Assembly: GCF_014654895.1 (NCBI RefSeq)
Contig: NZ_BNBE01000002.1
Location: forward strand, 1,240,001-1,304,000
Direction of reading: 5' to 3'
Origin: Streptomyces filamentosus
GTDB lineage: Bacteria > Actinomycetota > Actinomycetes > Streptomycetales > Streptomycetaceae
DNA: 64,000 nucleotides
Under the pieces are notes generated by a model, which had not been told where the DNA came from, searched no databases, and worked only from the letters and a program-made list of their open reading frames with translations. The position numbers and the translations under genes are program-made. Positions 48,223 through 55,250 of the stretch are shown here, piece by piece. Each line of letters starts with the position of its first letter. The stretch's first letter is position 1.

Positions 48223-50373
48223 TCAGGCGGTGGTGCGGGCGAGGACGAGGGCCACGTCGTCCTGGGCGGGGCCCACGAGGAGCCGGGCCAGGACGCCGTC
48301 GCACACCTCCTCCAGGGGGCCGTCGGCCCGGCCGAGGGCGAGGCCCAGCTGGCGCATCCCCTCGTCGAGGTCGCGGTCCCGGGCCTCGATCAGCCCGTCC
48401 GTGTAGAGCACGAGCAGACCGCCGGGCGGCAGGAGGAGCTCCTCCGTGCCGAAGGCGTGCGCACCCGTGCCGAGCGGGGTGCCGGGCGGGCTCCGGAGGA
48501 AGGAGACCTCCCCGCCGGGCGTGACGACGGCGGGCGGCAGATGGCCGGCGCGGGCGATCGTCCAGCTCTCGGTGGCCGGGGAGTGCACGGCGTACAGACA
48601 GGTCGCCATCGTGTCCTCGCCGAGGTCGGCGACGACCGCGTCGAGGGAGCGCAGCATCTCGGCGGGCGGGATGTCGTGGCGGGCCAGGGTCCGCACGGCG
48701 GTGCGGAGCTGGCCCATGACGGCCGCCGCGTGGATGCCGTGGCCCATCACGTCGCCGATGACGAGCCCGGTCCGGCCGCCGGGCAGGGCGATCACGTCGA
48801 ACCAGTCGCCGCCGACGTCGTGCGCGCTGGCCGGGAGGTAGCGGCCGGTGAGTTCGAGGCCGGTGACGGCGGGCAGCTCGCTGTTGGTGAGGCTGCGCTG
48901 GAGGGCAAGGGCGGCGGCGCGCTGGGTGGTGTAGAGCCGGGCGTTGTCGATGTTGAGCGCGGCCCGGGCGACGACCTCGTCGATGAGCACCGCGTCCTGG
49001 TCGTCGAAGGGCTCGCGGGTCCTGAGCCGGGTGACGGTGACGGCGCCGAGGACCTGGCCGCGGGCGACGAGCGGCACGGTGCGGGCGGAGCCGAAGCGGG
49101 TCGACAGGTAGTCGCGCAGCGACTCGGCGGCCTTGCCCGGGAAGAGGACCGGGATGTCGGCGTCGCCGAGGAAGGTGGGCCGGCCGTCGAGGACCAGCCG
49201 CTCGTACGCGGAGCCGGCGGGCAGCTGGAAGGTCTGGCCGGGGCCCAGCAGCGGGCTGGGCGGCACCGGCTCGGGGAAGACGGCGGCGATGCGGCGCAGC
49301 ACGCCCCGGGAGGAGGCGGCCGGGTCGTCGGGTTCGAGGACGGCCTCCAGCATCTGCACGTCGGCGGAGTCGCAGAGCTGCGGCACGAGGAAGCGGACCA
49401 CCTCCTCCGCGGTCTGCCGCAGGTCGAGGGTGGTGCCGATGCGCGCGCCCGCCTCGGCGAGGAGCGCGAAGCGGTGCCGGGCCCGCTCGACCTCGATGTG
49501 CGCCTCCTGGCTCTCGGTGATGTCGACGAGGGAGGCGATGATCCCGAGGGGACGGCCCCCGGACCGCCCGGCGGCGGGGTCGGCGGAGCCGTCGAGGGGG
49601 CCGTCGGAGGGGGCGGTCCCGGGGAAGGCGCCGGTGCCGGGGCGGGCCCCCCGGTCGATCAGGGGGGCGTAGGAGCAGGACCAGATGTGGTCGCGGTCGG
49701 GGTCGGCGGGGGTGCGGCCGACCCGGCGGGCGTCGACGACGGGCTCGCGGGTGGCGAGGACCTGCCGCATCAGGTGCTCCAGGGCGACGGCGTTGACCCC
49801 GGGCACGACCTCGGTGAGGCGCCGGCCGACGTGCTCGGCGGCGGTGACGCCGTTCATCCGCGCCAGGGCGTCGTTGACCCGCAGGAAGCGCAGGTCGGGG
49901 CCGAGGAGGGCGAGCCCTATGGGCGACTGGGTGAAGAGGCTCTCCATCGCCGCGAGGTTCTCCCGCATCCGCAGGACCTCGGAGGTCTCGACGGCGATGA
50001 GCATGGCGCCGGGCCGCCCCGTGGGGTCGGCGGCGGGCACGATCCACATCTCCATGGGGACCGTGTGTCCGTCGCGGTGGCGGACCGGGAGGGTGCCCAC
50101 CATCGTCTCGCCCGCCTGGACCCGGCGGGTGAGCCGTTCGGCGAGCTCGCGGTTGGCGTCGGGCACGAGGAGCGGGGAGGCGGGGACGCCGAGGACGTGC
50201 TCGGGGCGGTGGCCCAGGAGGTCCTGCGCGGCGAGCGACCACTCGACGATGCGGCCCTCGGCATCCTCGCGCCACAGGGCGATCGGGAGCAGTTCCCGGA
50301 GCACGCCCGCGTCCCCGACGGCCGCCCGCGGCGGCTGCGGAACCCTGCTCGGTGACGACTGATGAGCGTCCAC
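48223..50373 (-). CDS. SpoIIE/PP2C-type phosphatase with PAS and GAF domains
   Basis: This 716-residue protein has two PAS-like domains (about residues 25-140, with LLPIALWREDAEGRIVEWSL; and 145-290, with FTQSPIGLALLGPDLRFLRV). A GAF domain follows at 300-480 (FALLAEAGARIGTTLDLRQT). The C-terminal phosphatase spans about 500-716: RYLPASAHDVGGDWFDVIAL, VIGDVMGHGIHAAAVMGQLR, YTDGLIEARDRDLDEGM and AQDDVALVLAR. Metal-binding aspartates are present in GGDWFD, GDVMGHG, TDG and DDVA. It should dephosphorylate a STAS anti-anti-sigma protein under signal control. The GTG start is at 50373. Confidence 0.93.
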   Translation of the reverse strand: MDAHQSSPSRVPQPPRAAVGDAGVLRELLPIALWREDAEGRIVEWSLAAQDLLGHRPEHVLGVPASPLLVPDANRELAERLTRRVQAGETMVGTLPVRHRDGHTVPMEMWIVPAADPTGRPGAMLIAVETSEVLRMRENLAAMESLFTQSPIGLALLGPDLRFLRVNDALARMNGVTAAEHVGRRLTEVVPGVNAVALEHLMRQVLATREPVVDARRVGRTPADPDRDHIWSCSYAPLIDRGARPGTGAFPGTAPSDGPLDGSADPAAGRSGGRPLGIIASLVDITESQEAHIEVERARHRFALLAEAGARIGTTLDLRQTAEEVVRFLVPQLCDSADVQMLEAVLEPDDPAASSRGVLRRIAAVFPEPVPPSPLLGPGQTFQLPAGSAYERLVLDGRPTFLGDADIPVLFPGKAAESLRDYLSTRFGSARTVPLVARGQVLGAVTVTRLRTREPFDDQDAVLIDEVVARAALNIDNARLYTTQRAAALALQRSLTNSELPAVTGLELTGRYLPASAHDVGGDWFDVIALPGGRTGLVIGDVMGHGIHAAAVMGQLRTAVRTLARHDIPPAEMLRSLDAVVADLGEDTMATCLYAVHSPATESWTIARAGHLPPAVVTPGGEVSFLRSPPGTPLGTGAHAFGTEELLLPPGGLLVLYTDGLIEARDRDLDEGMRQLGLALGRADGPLEEVCDGVLARLLVGPAQDDVALVLARTTA

Positions 50374-50553
50374 GCATCGACCTACGCATCGGCCTGGCCC
50401 CGGAGGGCAATCCCTGTCGAATCACCCTAGCCGAGGTGCCGTCGGGGGGCTTGCGGTGCGCGGCCGATCGGCTGCGCACCGGTGGGGCGGGGAGGCGGTG
50501 GGGCGGGGGGAGTGGACATAGGGGCCGGGGGCCGTTTTCCCGACGCGGAAGGC

Positions 50554-50979
50554 TCAGAAGGAGAAGACGGCGCCCGTGCGGGCTCCCAGTTCGCAGCTGT
50601 TGCCGTACTCGCGGGCGAAGGAGACCGGACGGCCGCGCCAGACGCCTTCGGCGCGGACCTCGACGGGGTCGTAGAGGAGGACGCAGGCGATGTCGGAGTC
50701 GCGGTCGACGCGCCCCTGGGAGGCGTGCAGGTCGGCGCAGGCCGCCTCGGCGCGGGGGTGGCCGCCGCCCGCCGGGTCGCAGCGGAGGATGACGGTCCGC
50801 GAGGCGGGCGCGGCCGGGGCGGCGCCTTCGGGGGTCGGGGCGGTGGTGGCGGGAGCGGGGCCGGTGACGGTCAGGCGGAGGGTGGTGGCGGGGGCGCCGC
50901 CCGTGGTGGGGGCGGGGCCCGCGGTGGGAGCGGCGAGGAGGAGGGCGGACAGGAGGGCGGCGGGGAGGTGCGTGATCAT
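50554..50979 (-). CDS. Subtilisin inhibitor-like (SSI) secreted protease inhibitor
   Basis: This 141-residue protein has a signal peptide (MITHLPAALLSALLLAAPTA) and the SSI fold: SRTVILRCDPAGGGHPRAEA and a second half SDIACVLLYDPVEVRAEGVW, with CELGARTGAVFSF at the end. The four cysteines for two disulfides are present. By alignment with SSI (C-P-M-V-Y-D-P), the reactive region here reads C-V-L-L-Y-D-P, so P1 would be Leu and P2 Val instead of Met and Pro. It probably inhibits subtilisin or chymotrypsin-like secreted proteases. The ATG is at 50979. Confidence 0.93.
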   Translation of the reverse strand: MITHLPAALLSALLLAAPTAGPAPTTGGAPATTLRLTVTGPAPATTAPTPEGAAPAAPASRTVILRCDPAGGGHPRAEAACADLHASQGRVDRDSDIACVLLYDPVEVRAEGVWRGRPVSFAREYGNSCELGARTGAVFSF

Positions 50980-51379
50980 GTCCGGTCAACGAGCCGTGCG
51001 CCCCGGCGGTCACTGGGAAAGGCGTTGGCCCAGGGTTCGGGGCGGTGGCAAGGACTCGCCAGCCTCCACCCCCGCGCCGGCGGCGTGAAGCCGCCGCACC
51101 GGGGGCTCCGGGCGGGGCCGGGACCAGTGACCCGGGGGCCGATTCCGGCGGGGTGGCGGACGGTCCGGTGGGCGCTGCGCGCAGGTTCCCGGGGATTCCC
51201 CGAAGGGCCCGGACCGGGCCTTCCACGGCCCGTCCCGCCTGGTCCTGAGACCCCGTGACGCGCACGCCGCGTGACGGCCGCCGCAGGGGAGAGCGAATCC
51301 CGGATCCCGGATCCGAGTGCCGGCTCCGGATTCCGGAGGCGGATCCCGGAGCCGGGAACGATCTCCACCCCTCCCCCGT
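50980..51379. other. Intergenic region rich in GC palindromes
   Basis: This 400-base part of the 433-base divergent gap holds no supported gene. Between about 51295 and 51355 there is a cluster of overlapping palindromic words (GGATCCCGG, GGCTCCGGATTCCGG, GATCCCGGAGCCGGGA) that could fold into several stems. A GGGGGC(T/C)CCGGG-type repeat lies near 51100. The CsoR-like site and ribosome binding site of the AhpD gene follow. Confidence 0.55.
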
Positions 51380-51398
51380 TATACCCCCCACGGGTATA
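51380..51398 (+). promoter_or_regulatory. CsoR-type palindrome upstream of the AhpD-like gene
   Basis: TATACCC (51380-51386) and GGGTATA (51392-51398) are perfect 7-base arms around CCCAC. This matches the general form of CsoR/FrmR/CstR-family operators, which have TAC/GTA arms and a G/C-rich centre. It lies directly before GAGGAGGAG and the ATG at 51413, a repressing position. No CsoR gene is present in the window. Confidence 0.6.
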
Positions 51399-51412
51399 AA
51401 GAGGAGGAGCGC

Positions 51413-51970
51413 ATGACCACGACCAGCACCCGCCGCCTGCCGGCACTCACCCCCGACCAGGCCCAGGGGCGGGCCCGCGAACTGCTCGGGGACATCGTCG
51501 AACGGCACGGCTCGGCGGGCGAGATGGTGTCCACGATGGCCAACTCGCCGGCGATGATCGAGGGTTACCTGAGCCTGTCGCGCGCGATGAAGCGGGTGAA
51601 GATCCCGCGCGCGCTGAGCGAGAAGCTGTCGCTCGCGGTGCAGGAGTGGATCGGCTGCGGCACCTGCCGCGAGGCGCACGAGGCGGCCGGCCGGGCGGCC
51701 GGGCTGAGCGGGTCCGACATCGCCCTGGCCCGCCAGGGCACTTCCACCGATCCTCGCGAGGCCGCCCTCATCGCCCTCGCGCTCAAGGTGCTCGCCGAGC
51801 CCTCCGCGCTCGGTGACGCGGACGTCGCCGAGGTGCGGGCGCACGGCTGGAGCGACCGGGTCGTCGCCGAGGTGGTCGGGGTGGTCAGCCTCAACCTGCT
51901 GACCGGCGCCTTCAACCTCCTCGCCGGCATCCAGCCGGACGCCGGGGAGGAGAGCGAGGAGGGGAGCTAG
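51413..51970 (+). CDS. AhpD/carboxymuconolactone decarboxylase-family peroxidase-like protein
   Basis: The 185-residue protein has the AhpD core EWIGCGTCREAHEAAGRAAG (residues about 77-96), with the E...CxxC..H arrangement of the redox-active cysteines and the proton-relay histidine. Upstream it has AMIEGYLSLSRAMKRVKIPR and downstream EVVGVVSLNLLTGAFNLLAG. Such proteins reduce peroxides using a thiol donor such as lipoyl groups or mycothiol. The ATG at 51413 has GAGGAGGAG. A CsoR-type operator upstream suggests regulation by copper, formaldehyde or persulfide. Confidence 0.9.
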   Translation: MTTTSTRRLPALTPDQAQGRARELLGDIVERHGSAGEMVSTMANSPAMIEGYLSLSRAMKRVKIPRALSEKLSLAVQEWIGCGTCREAHEAAGRAAGLSGSDIALARQGTSTDPREAALIALALKVLAEPSALGDADVAEVRAHGWSDRVVAEVVGVVSLNLLTGAFNLLAGIQPDAGEESEEGS

Positions 51971-52043
51971 TACTCCGGTGCGGGGCGGTGTACGTCCGGC
52001 GCGAGAGCGGTCGGGAAGGCCGGGGCCGGCATGGCCGGGGTGA

Positions 52044-52431
52044 TGTGCCGGTGCCGGCCGGTCCTCGTCCACGACTGCGGAGAGGCGTCGCTCGAGGAGC
52101 GGGCCGACCGTGGTGAGAGGGGGGAGCGACTACGCGGCCGAATACACTTCGCAGACCGGTCACGTCTGTCGGCCGGACGACAAGGAACCCGTCACGCCTC
52201 CGGGCGAGATGGCGAAGCCCTTCGCCGAGCAGGGCCGCCCGAAGAACGGTGGTCGCGCGGAGATGCAGTGCCTGAGCAAGGCGTTCGCGCGCGAGGGCAC
52301 GGGCGGGCGCCCGGGGGGGGAACATGACCACGGCGCACGTCAGCGACACCGAGAAGGGCGACCGCGGTTCCCCGGCCGGTCCGCGCAAGGGGTGCCGTCG
52401 CGTACTGGACGCCTTGGAGGTGATCTGCTGA
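52044..52431 (+). pseudogene. Frameshifted remnant of a probable deaminase-fold polymorphic toxin
   Basis: A frame opening after a TGA at 52041 gives YAAEYTSQTGHVCRPDDKEP, later GRPKNGGRAEMQCLSKAFAR, and reaches a run of eight G at 52313-52320. Removing one G continues into a frame that reads NMTTAHVSDTEKGDRGSPAG and GCRRVLDALEVIC and stops at 52429-52431. The combined peptide has RAE where deaminases have HAE, and KGCRRVLD where they have PCxxC, so it looks like the C-terminal toxin of a polymorphic toxin gene that has lost its N-terminus. A perfect ribosome binding site GGAGGTGATC and the TGATG overlap couple it to the SUKH gene. The deaminase identity is inference. Confidence 0.55.
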
Positions 52432-52937
52432 TGCGCGGGGAGTCGGCGGGCTTCACCTCCGGGTTGTGTCCGGAGACGGTCACCGCCCTGCGGCTGGCCG
52501 GCTGGACGCCCGAGCGGCGGCTCGATGTGACCCCCGAGATCCGGTCCCTGGAGACACAGGGGTACGTCCCGAGTGCGGTGGCGACCTCCTTCCTCGAGGA
52601 GTTCCGGGGTCTGAAGGTCGGTCCGGCCCGTGAGGACGGCCCCAACTTCATCAACGGGGAGCCGTTCTTCGTCGACCCGGTCGGCGCCGGAAGCAGGCAC
52701 CGGGACGAGTCCCTGGAGATCGGCTCCGTCCTGGGCGGCTCGTGGTTCCCCCTCGGCTGGTGGCTCAGCTACTCGCACGTGTTCATGCGCCAGGACGGAG
52801 CTGTGGTCGCGTACGCGGACGGCCTGATCTGGGACCTCCGCAGTACGCCCGGCGAGGCGCTGGACCTCATGGTGAGTGCGAATCGCCCACTGGTCTGCCT
52901 TCACGCCTCCCACGGGATGAGACCGTGGCCCAGGTGA
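52431..52937 (+). CDS. SUKH-3-type immunity protein
   Basis: This 168-residue protein has no signal peptide. It contains SGLCPETVTALRLAGWTPER near residue 10, VPSAVATSFLEEFRGLKV near 45, NFINGEPFFVDPVG near 70 and LIWDLRSTPGEALDLMVSAN near 130. This order of conserved residues (AGW.P.R, FL.EF.GL, FDP/VDP) fits the SUKH-3 family of polymorphic-toxin immunity proteins. The ATG at 52431 overlaps the stop of the upstream toxin remnant (TGATG) and has an unusually perfect SD sequence. Codon third positions are visibly less GC-biased than in neighbouring genes, which suggests horizontal transfer. It looks intact. Confidence 0.78.
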   Translation: MRGESAGFTSGLCPETVTALRLAGWTPERRLDVTPEIRSLETQGYVPSAVATSFLEEFRGLKVGPAREDGPNFINGEPFFVDPVGAGSRHRDESLEIGSVLGGSWFPLGWWLSYSHVFMRQDGAVVAYADGLIWDLRSTPGEALDLMVSANRPLVCLHASHGMRPWPR

Positions 52938-52967
52938 GGCTCCCGATTCCGTCGGGGTGAGCGGGGT

Positions 52968-53090
52968 GATGCCGAGCGGGAACGGCTGCGGCCGTCGGTC
53001 AAGCGTCTGAAGCGGCACCGGGCCGTCGCCACTCGCCACGACAAGCGCGGCCGCGTCCGCCTCGGCACCGCTACAGCGGCGGCCCCGGCC
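52968..53090 (+). pseudogene. C-terminal remnant of an IS5-type transposase
   Basis: In the frame beginning GAT at 52968 the peptide reads ERERLRPSVKRLKRHRAVAT and continues RHDKRGRVRLGTATAA. RLKRHRAVATRHDKR closely resembles the FKQWRAIATRYDK end of IS5-family DDE transposases. No terminal inverted repeat or start was found, and the frame continues open past 53090 into the convergent GNAT gene. It is a decayed fragment that marks the island edge. Confidence 0.65.
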
Positions 53091-53096
53091 GTCCGG

Positions 53097-53651
53097 CTAC
53101 GGACTCGTTCGACCGGACAGGTCCCAGGAGGCTGCGGGGGCGGGCAGTTCCTTCTCCAGGAGGGCGAAGGACTTCGCGGGACCGCCCGGCTGGGGCTTGC
53201 CGTCCTTGCGGCCGACGAGCCGGTAGCCGGCCCGCAGGTAGTAGTCGGTGAGCTTCGGGTTGGAGGCGAGGCAGTCCAGGCGTACCCGGGTCCGGCCGGT
53301 CCCGGCCACCCGGGCCTCGGCGGCGGCCAGCAGCAGTCGGCCCGTGCCGGGGGCGGCGGCGCGGTCCACCATGAGCCGGTGGACGTAGCCGGCGACGGGC
53401 GGTTGCGGCCCCCAGGCCGCCTCGTCGTCCCACCACAGTTCCCAGGCGCCGACGACCCGTCCGCCGCCCTCCGCGAGCCAGACCTCGCCGTGCTCCATGA
53501 TCCGCCGGAAGTGGTCCTCGCCCAGTTCCCCGGGCCGCCACTGGCCGGTGACGCCCCGGGCCAGCATCCAGCGGGCCGCGTCGTCGCGGAGGCGTACGAG
53601 GGTGGCGAGGTCGGCTTCGCCGGCCGGGCGGTGCTGGAGGGGGGCGGTCAC
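53097..53651 (-). CDS. GNAT-family N-acetyltransferase
   Basis: This 184-residue protein begins MTAPLQHRPAGEADLATLVR and has the acetyltransferase core (GYVHRLMVDRAAAPGTGRLL with the acetyl-CoA loop, then AAAEARVAGTGRTRVRLDCL and SNPKLTDYYLRAGYRLVGRK). The usual Q/RxxGxG/A loop appears as APGTGR. The GTG start at 53651 overlaps the stop of the isochorismatase gene (GTGA), so the two are co-translated. The substrate is unknown. Confidence 0.88.
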   Translation of the reverse strand: MTAPLQHRPAGEADLATLVRLRDDAARWMLARGVTGQWRPGELGEDHFRRIMEHGEVWLAEGGGRVVGAWELWWDDEAAWGPQPPVAGYVHRLMVDRAAAPGTGRLLLAAAEARVAGTGRTRVRLDCLASNPKLTDYYLRAGYRLVGRKDGKPQPGGPAKSFALLEKELPAPAASWDLSGRTSP

Positions 53652-54256
53652 GCGGCCGATCCTCGCACACCGTCCCCGGAGGCCCCCGGGGCGGTGAAGG
53701 AGACGGCGGCGGCCGGGGCGGTGACCTCGGCGTCGGAGCCGAGGGCGTAGGCGGCCACCCGGGAGACCACGGCCGCCGGGACGGCGTCCGCGACGCCGGG
53801 GACGGCCGGGCAGTCCTGGGTGGCGTGGGCGTCGAAGGGCACGACGACCCGGTAGCCGCGCTCCAGGGCCGTCCGGGCGGTGGCCTGGACGCACATCTCC
53901 GACATCACCCCGCAGACGGCGACGGCCCGGGTGCCGTGTCCGGCGAGCAGGTCGCCGAGGCCGGTCTCCCGGAAGCCGTCGTCGTACGGCTTGCGGACGA
54001 CGGCCTCGGCGGGCCCGGGGACGACGGGGTGGTGCAACTCCCAGCCGGGGGTGTGGGGTTCGTCCTCGGCGCCGGGCGGCCCGTCGTTCTGGAGGTGGAC
54101 GACGAGCGCGCCGGCGGCGCGGGCGCGGGCGAGCAGTCCGGCCGTGCGGTCGACGAGCCGGGCGGCGTCGGGCACGGCGCCGTCGCCGGTGACGAAGGCG
54201 GACTGGACGTCGACGACGATGAGGGTGTCCACGGGCGGGAGCGTCTGCGCGGTCAT
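53648..54256 (-). CDS. Isochorismatase-family cysteine hydrolase
   Basis: This 202-residue enzyme has the triad of the family: DTLIVVDVQSAFVTGDG (aspartate), VVRKPYDDGFRETGLGDLL (lysine) and VAVCGVMSEMCVQATARTAL (nucleophile cysteine in EMC, with the preceding cis-peptide GVMSE). It resembles nicotinamidase-like amidohydrolases of unknown substrate. It overlaps the downstream GNAT gene by four bases. The ATG at 54256 has a weak upstream sequence. It is 303 bases from the STAS gene on the same strand. Confidence 0.91.
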   Translation of the reverse strand: MTAQTLPPVDTLIVVDVQSAFVTGDGAVPDAARLVDRTAGLLARARAAGALVVHLQNDGPPGAEDEPHTPGWELHHPVVPGPAEAVVRKPYDDGFRETGLGDLLAGHGTRAVAVCGVMSEMCVQATARTALERGYRVVVPFDAHATQDCPAVPGVADAVPAAVVSRVAAYALGSDAEVTAPAAAVSFTAPGASGDGVRGSAA

Positions 54257-54559
54257 CCGGTCATCATCACGTGCCCGCCCCGGCCGCTCCACGGAGTTTC
54301 CCCCCAGCAGCACCGGCGGAACGGTGGAACCGACGGCGCACGTGGCGGCGTGCGGCACCACGAAGGCGAGGGCGGGGAGCGAGGGCGGGGAGCGGGGGGC
54401 AGGCGTCCAGGCACTGGCGGGCCCGGCCCCGCACGGCGGTGCGGTGCGATGCGGCGGTCGAGGGTCCGGCCTCGACCGGGGCGGAGGAGGGGGCGGTGGG
54501 CCGGCCGCGCGGAGCCGCCGTTCCCTCCTCCGCGAGGGGCGGCGGCCGTATCGGGGGCC
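54257..54559. other. Gene-free gap with short GC repeats
   Basis: No gene is supported in these 303 bases. There is a 14-base direct repeat near 54371-54395 (GCGAGGGCGGGGAGCGAGGG with a further GCGGGGAGCG) and a CGCACGGCGGTGCG inverted repeat near 54431. The region may carry the promoter of the isochorismatase-GNAT pair. Confidence 0.5.
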
Positions 54560-54952
54560 TCAGACGGGGTGCTCCGCGCGGGCGCGGGGACCGGCCGGCA
54601 GGGGCGGTGCGGGCGGCGGCGCCAGGAGGGGCCGGGGGCGGAGCAGCTCGTCGAGGCCGGTGAGCCGGACCAGGCGGAGGATCCACGGCTGGTCGCAGAC
54701 GAGCTGCCAGTGCGCCCCGCGCCCGCGGGCGCTGCGGGCGCAGTGGGCGAGCAGGCCGAGGCCGGTGGCGTCGCAGAAGCCGAGCGGGCGGATGTCGACG
54801 GCGAGGGCGGCGGCCTCGCGGACGAGGGCGTCGAGTTCGGGCCGCAGGTGGCGGACCAGGACGAGGTCCAGTTCGCCGCGGAGGACGGCGACGGTCAGTC
54901 CGCCGGCCGTGCGGACGGTGAGGTGCGGGTCGTGGCGGGGGATCAGCTGCAT
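54560..54952 (-). CDS. STAS-domain anti-sigma factor antagonist-like protein
   Basis: This 130-residue protein has the STAS fold: LTVAVLRGELDLVLVRHLRP, ALAVDIRPLGFCDATGLGLL and HWQLVCDQPWILRLVRLTGL. The phosphorylatable position of the D-S/T-S-G-L motif is FCDATGLG, so a threonine is the candidate. It probably acts with RsbW-like kinases. The ATG at 54952 (GTGGAG just upstream) is preferred over GTG at 54964. It ends with a proline-rich tail (APPPAPPLPAGP). It has no adjacent kinase gene. Confidence 0.9.
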   Translation of the reverse strand: MQLIPRHDPHLTVRTAGGLTVAVLRGELDLVLVRHLRPELDALVREAAALAVDIRPLGFCDATGLGLLAHCARSARGRGAHWQLVCDQPWILRLVRLTGLDELLRPRPLLAPPPAPPLPAGPRARAEHPV

Positions 54953-55080
54953 CGGACGCTCCACAGGGATGGGTCCAAGTGTCAGGTCGAGCGTGGCCGG
55001 AGGAGATGCGGAAGGGACGTTTCGCCTCCCCCTCAGTCACCTGATCCAGTGAAGGGGCGCCCGTGGGTTTGTCGGACAGG

Positions 55081-55247
55081 CGTACGCCGGTCCGCCCCCC
55101 CCTTCCGGGGAGGTCCGCCCTCTCCCGAGATGTTCGCCCCCTCCCGAGATGTTCGTCATCTCCTGAGATGTTCGTCCTTTCCCGAGAGGTTCATACCCTC
55201 CCGGGAGGTCCGCCCCTCCCCTGAGAACGGGGGCGGACCGGCGTACG
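55081..55247. repeat. Six 19-bp tandem repeats inside a perfect 19-bp inverted repeat
   Basis: CGTACGCCGGTCCGCCCCC (55081-55099) and its exact complement GGGGGCGGACCGGCGTACG (55229-55247) enclose an array at 55103-55216. Six 19-base units, most like CTCCCGAGATGTTCGCCCC, start at 55103, 55122, 55141, 55160, 55179 and 55198. The right arm ends 3 bases before the rox stop codon, so the transcript of rox would carry a hairpin whose loop is the array. Its function is unknown. It could be a terminator with an expanded loop or a mobile-type element. Confidence 0.9.
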
Positions 55248-55250
55248 GGC

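Noticed and set aside
47941..50355. Long + strand frame over the SpoIIE-type phosphatase
   Set aside because: It is antisense to well-supported PAS, GAF and phosphatase domains, and is Gly/Val/Asp-rich without any motif.
48047..52072. Very long - strand open frame of over 1300 codons
   Set aside because: It crosses four supported genes in wrong frames and is mostly Arg/Pro. It is a GC-skew artefact.
52431..52937. One continuous 275-codon gene from 52110 including the SUKH part
   Set aside because: The frame before 52431 passes through the G-run in a frame without similarity to SUKH. The perfect ribosome binding site and TGATG overlap show a new start at 52431.
55103..55216. CRISPR-like 19-bp repeats
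   Set aside because: There are no spacers between the units. It is a simple tandem array within an inverted repeat.
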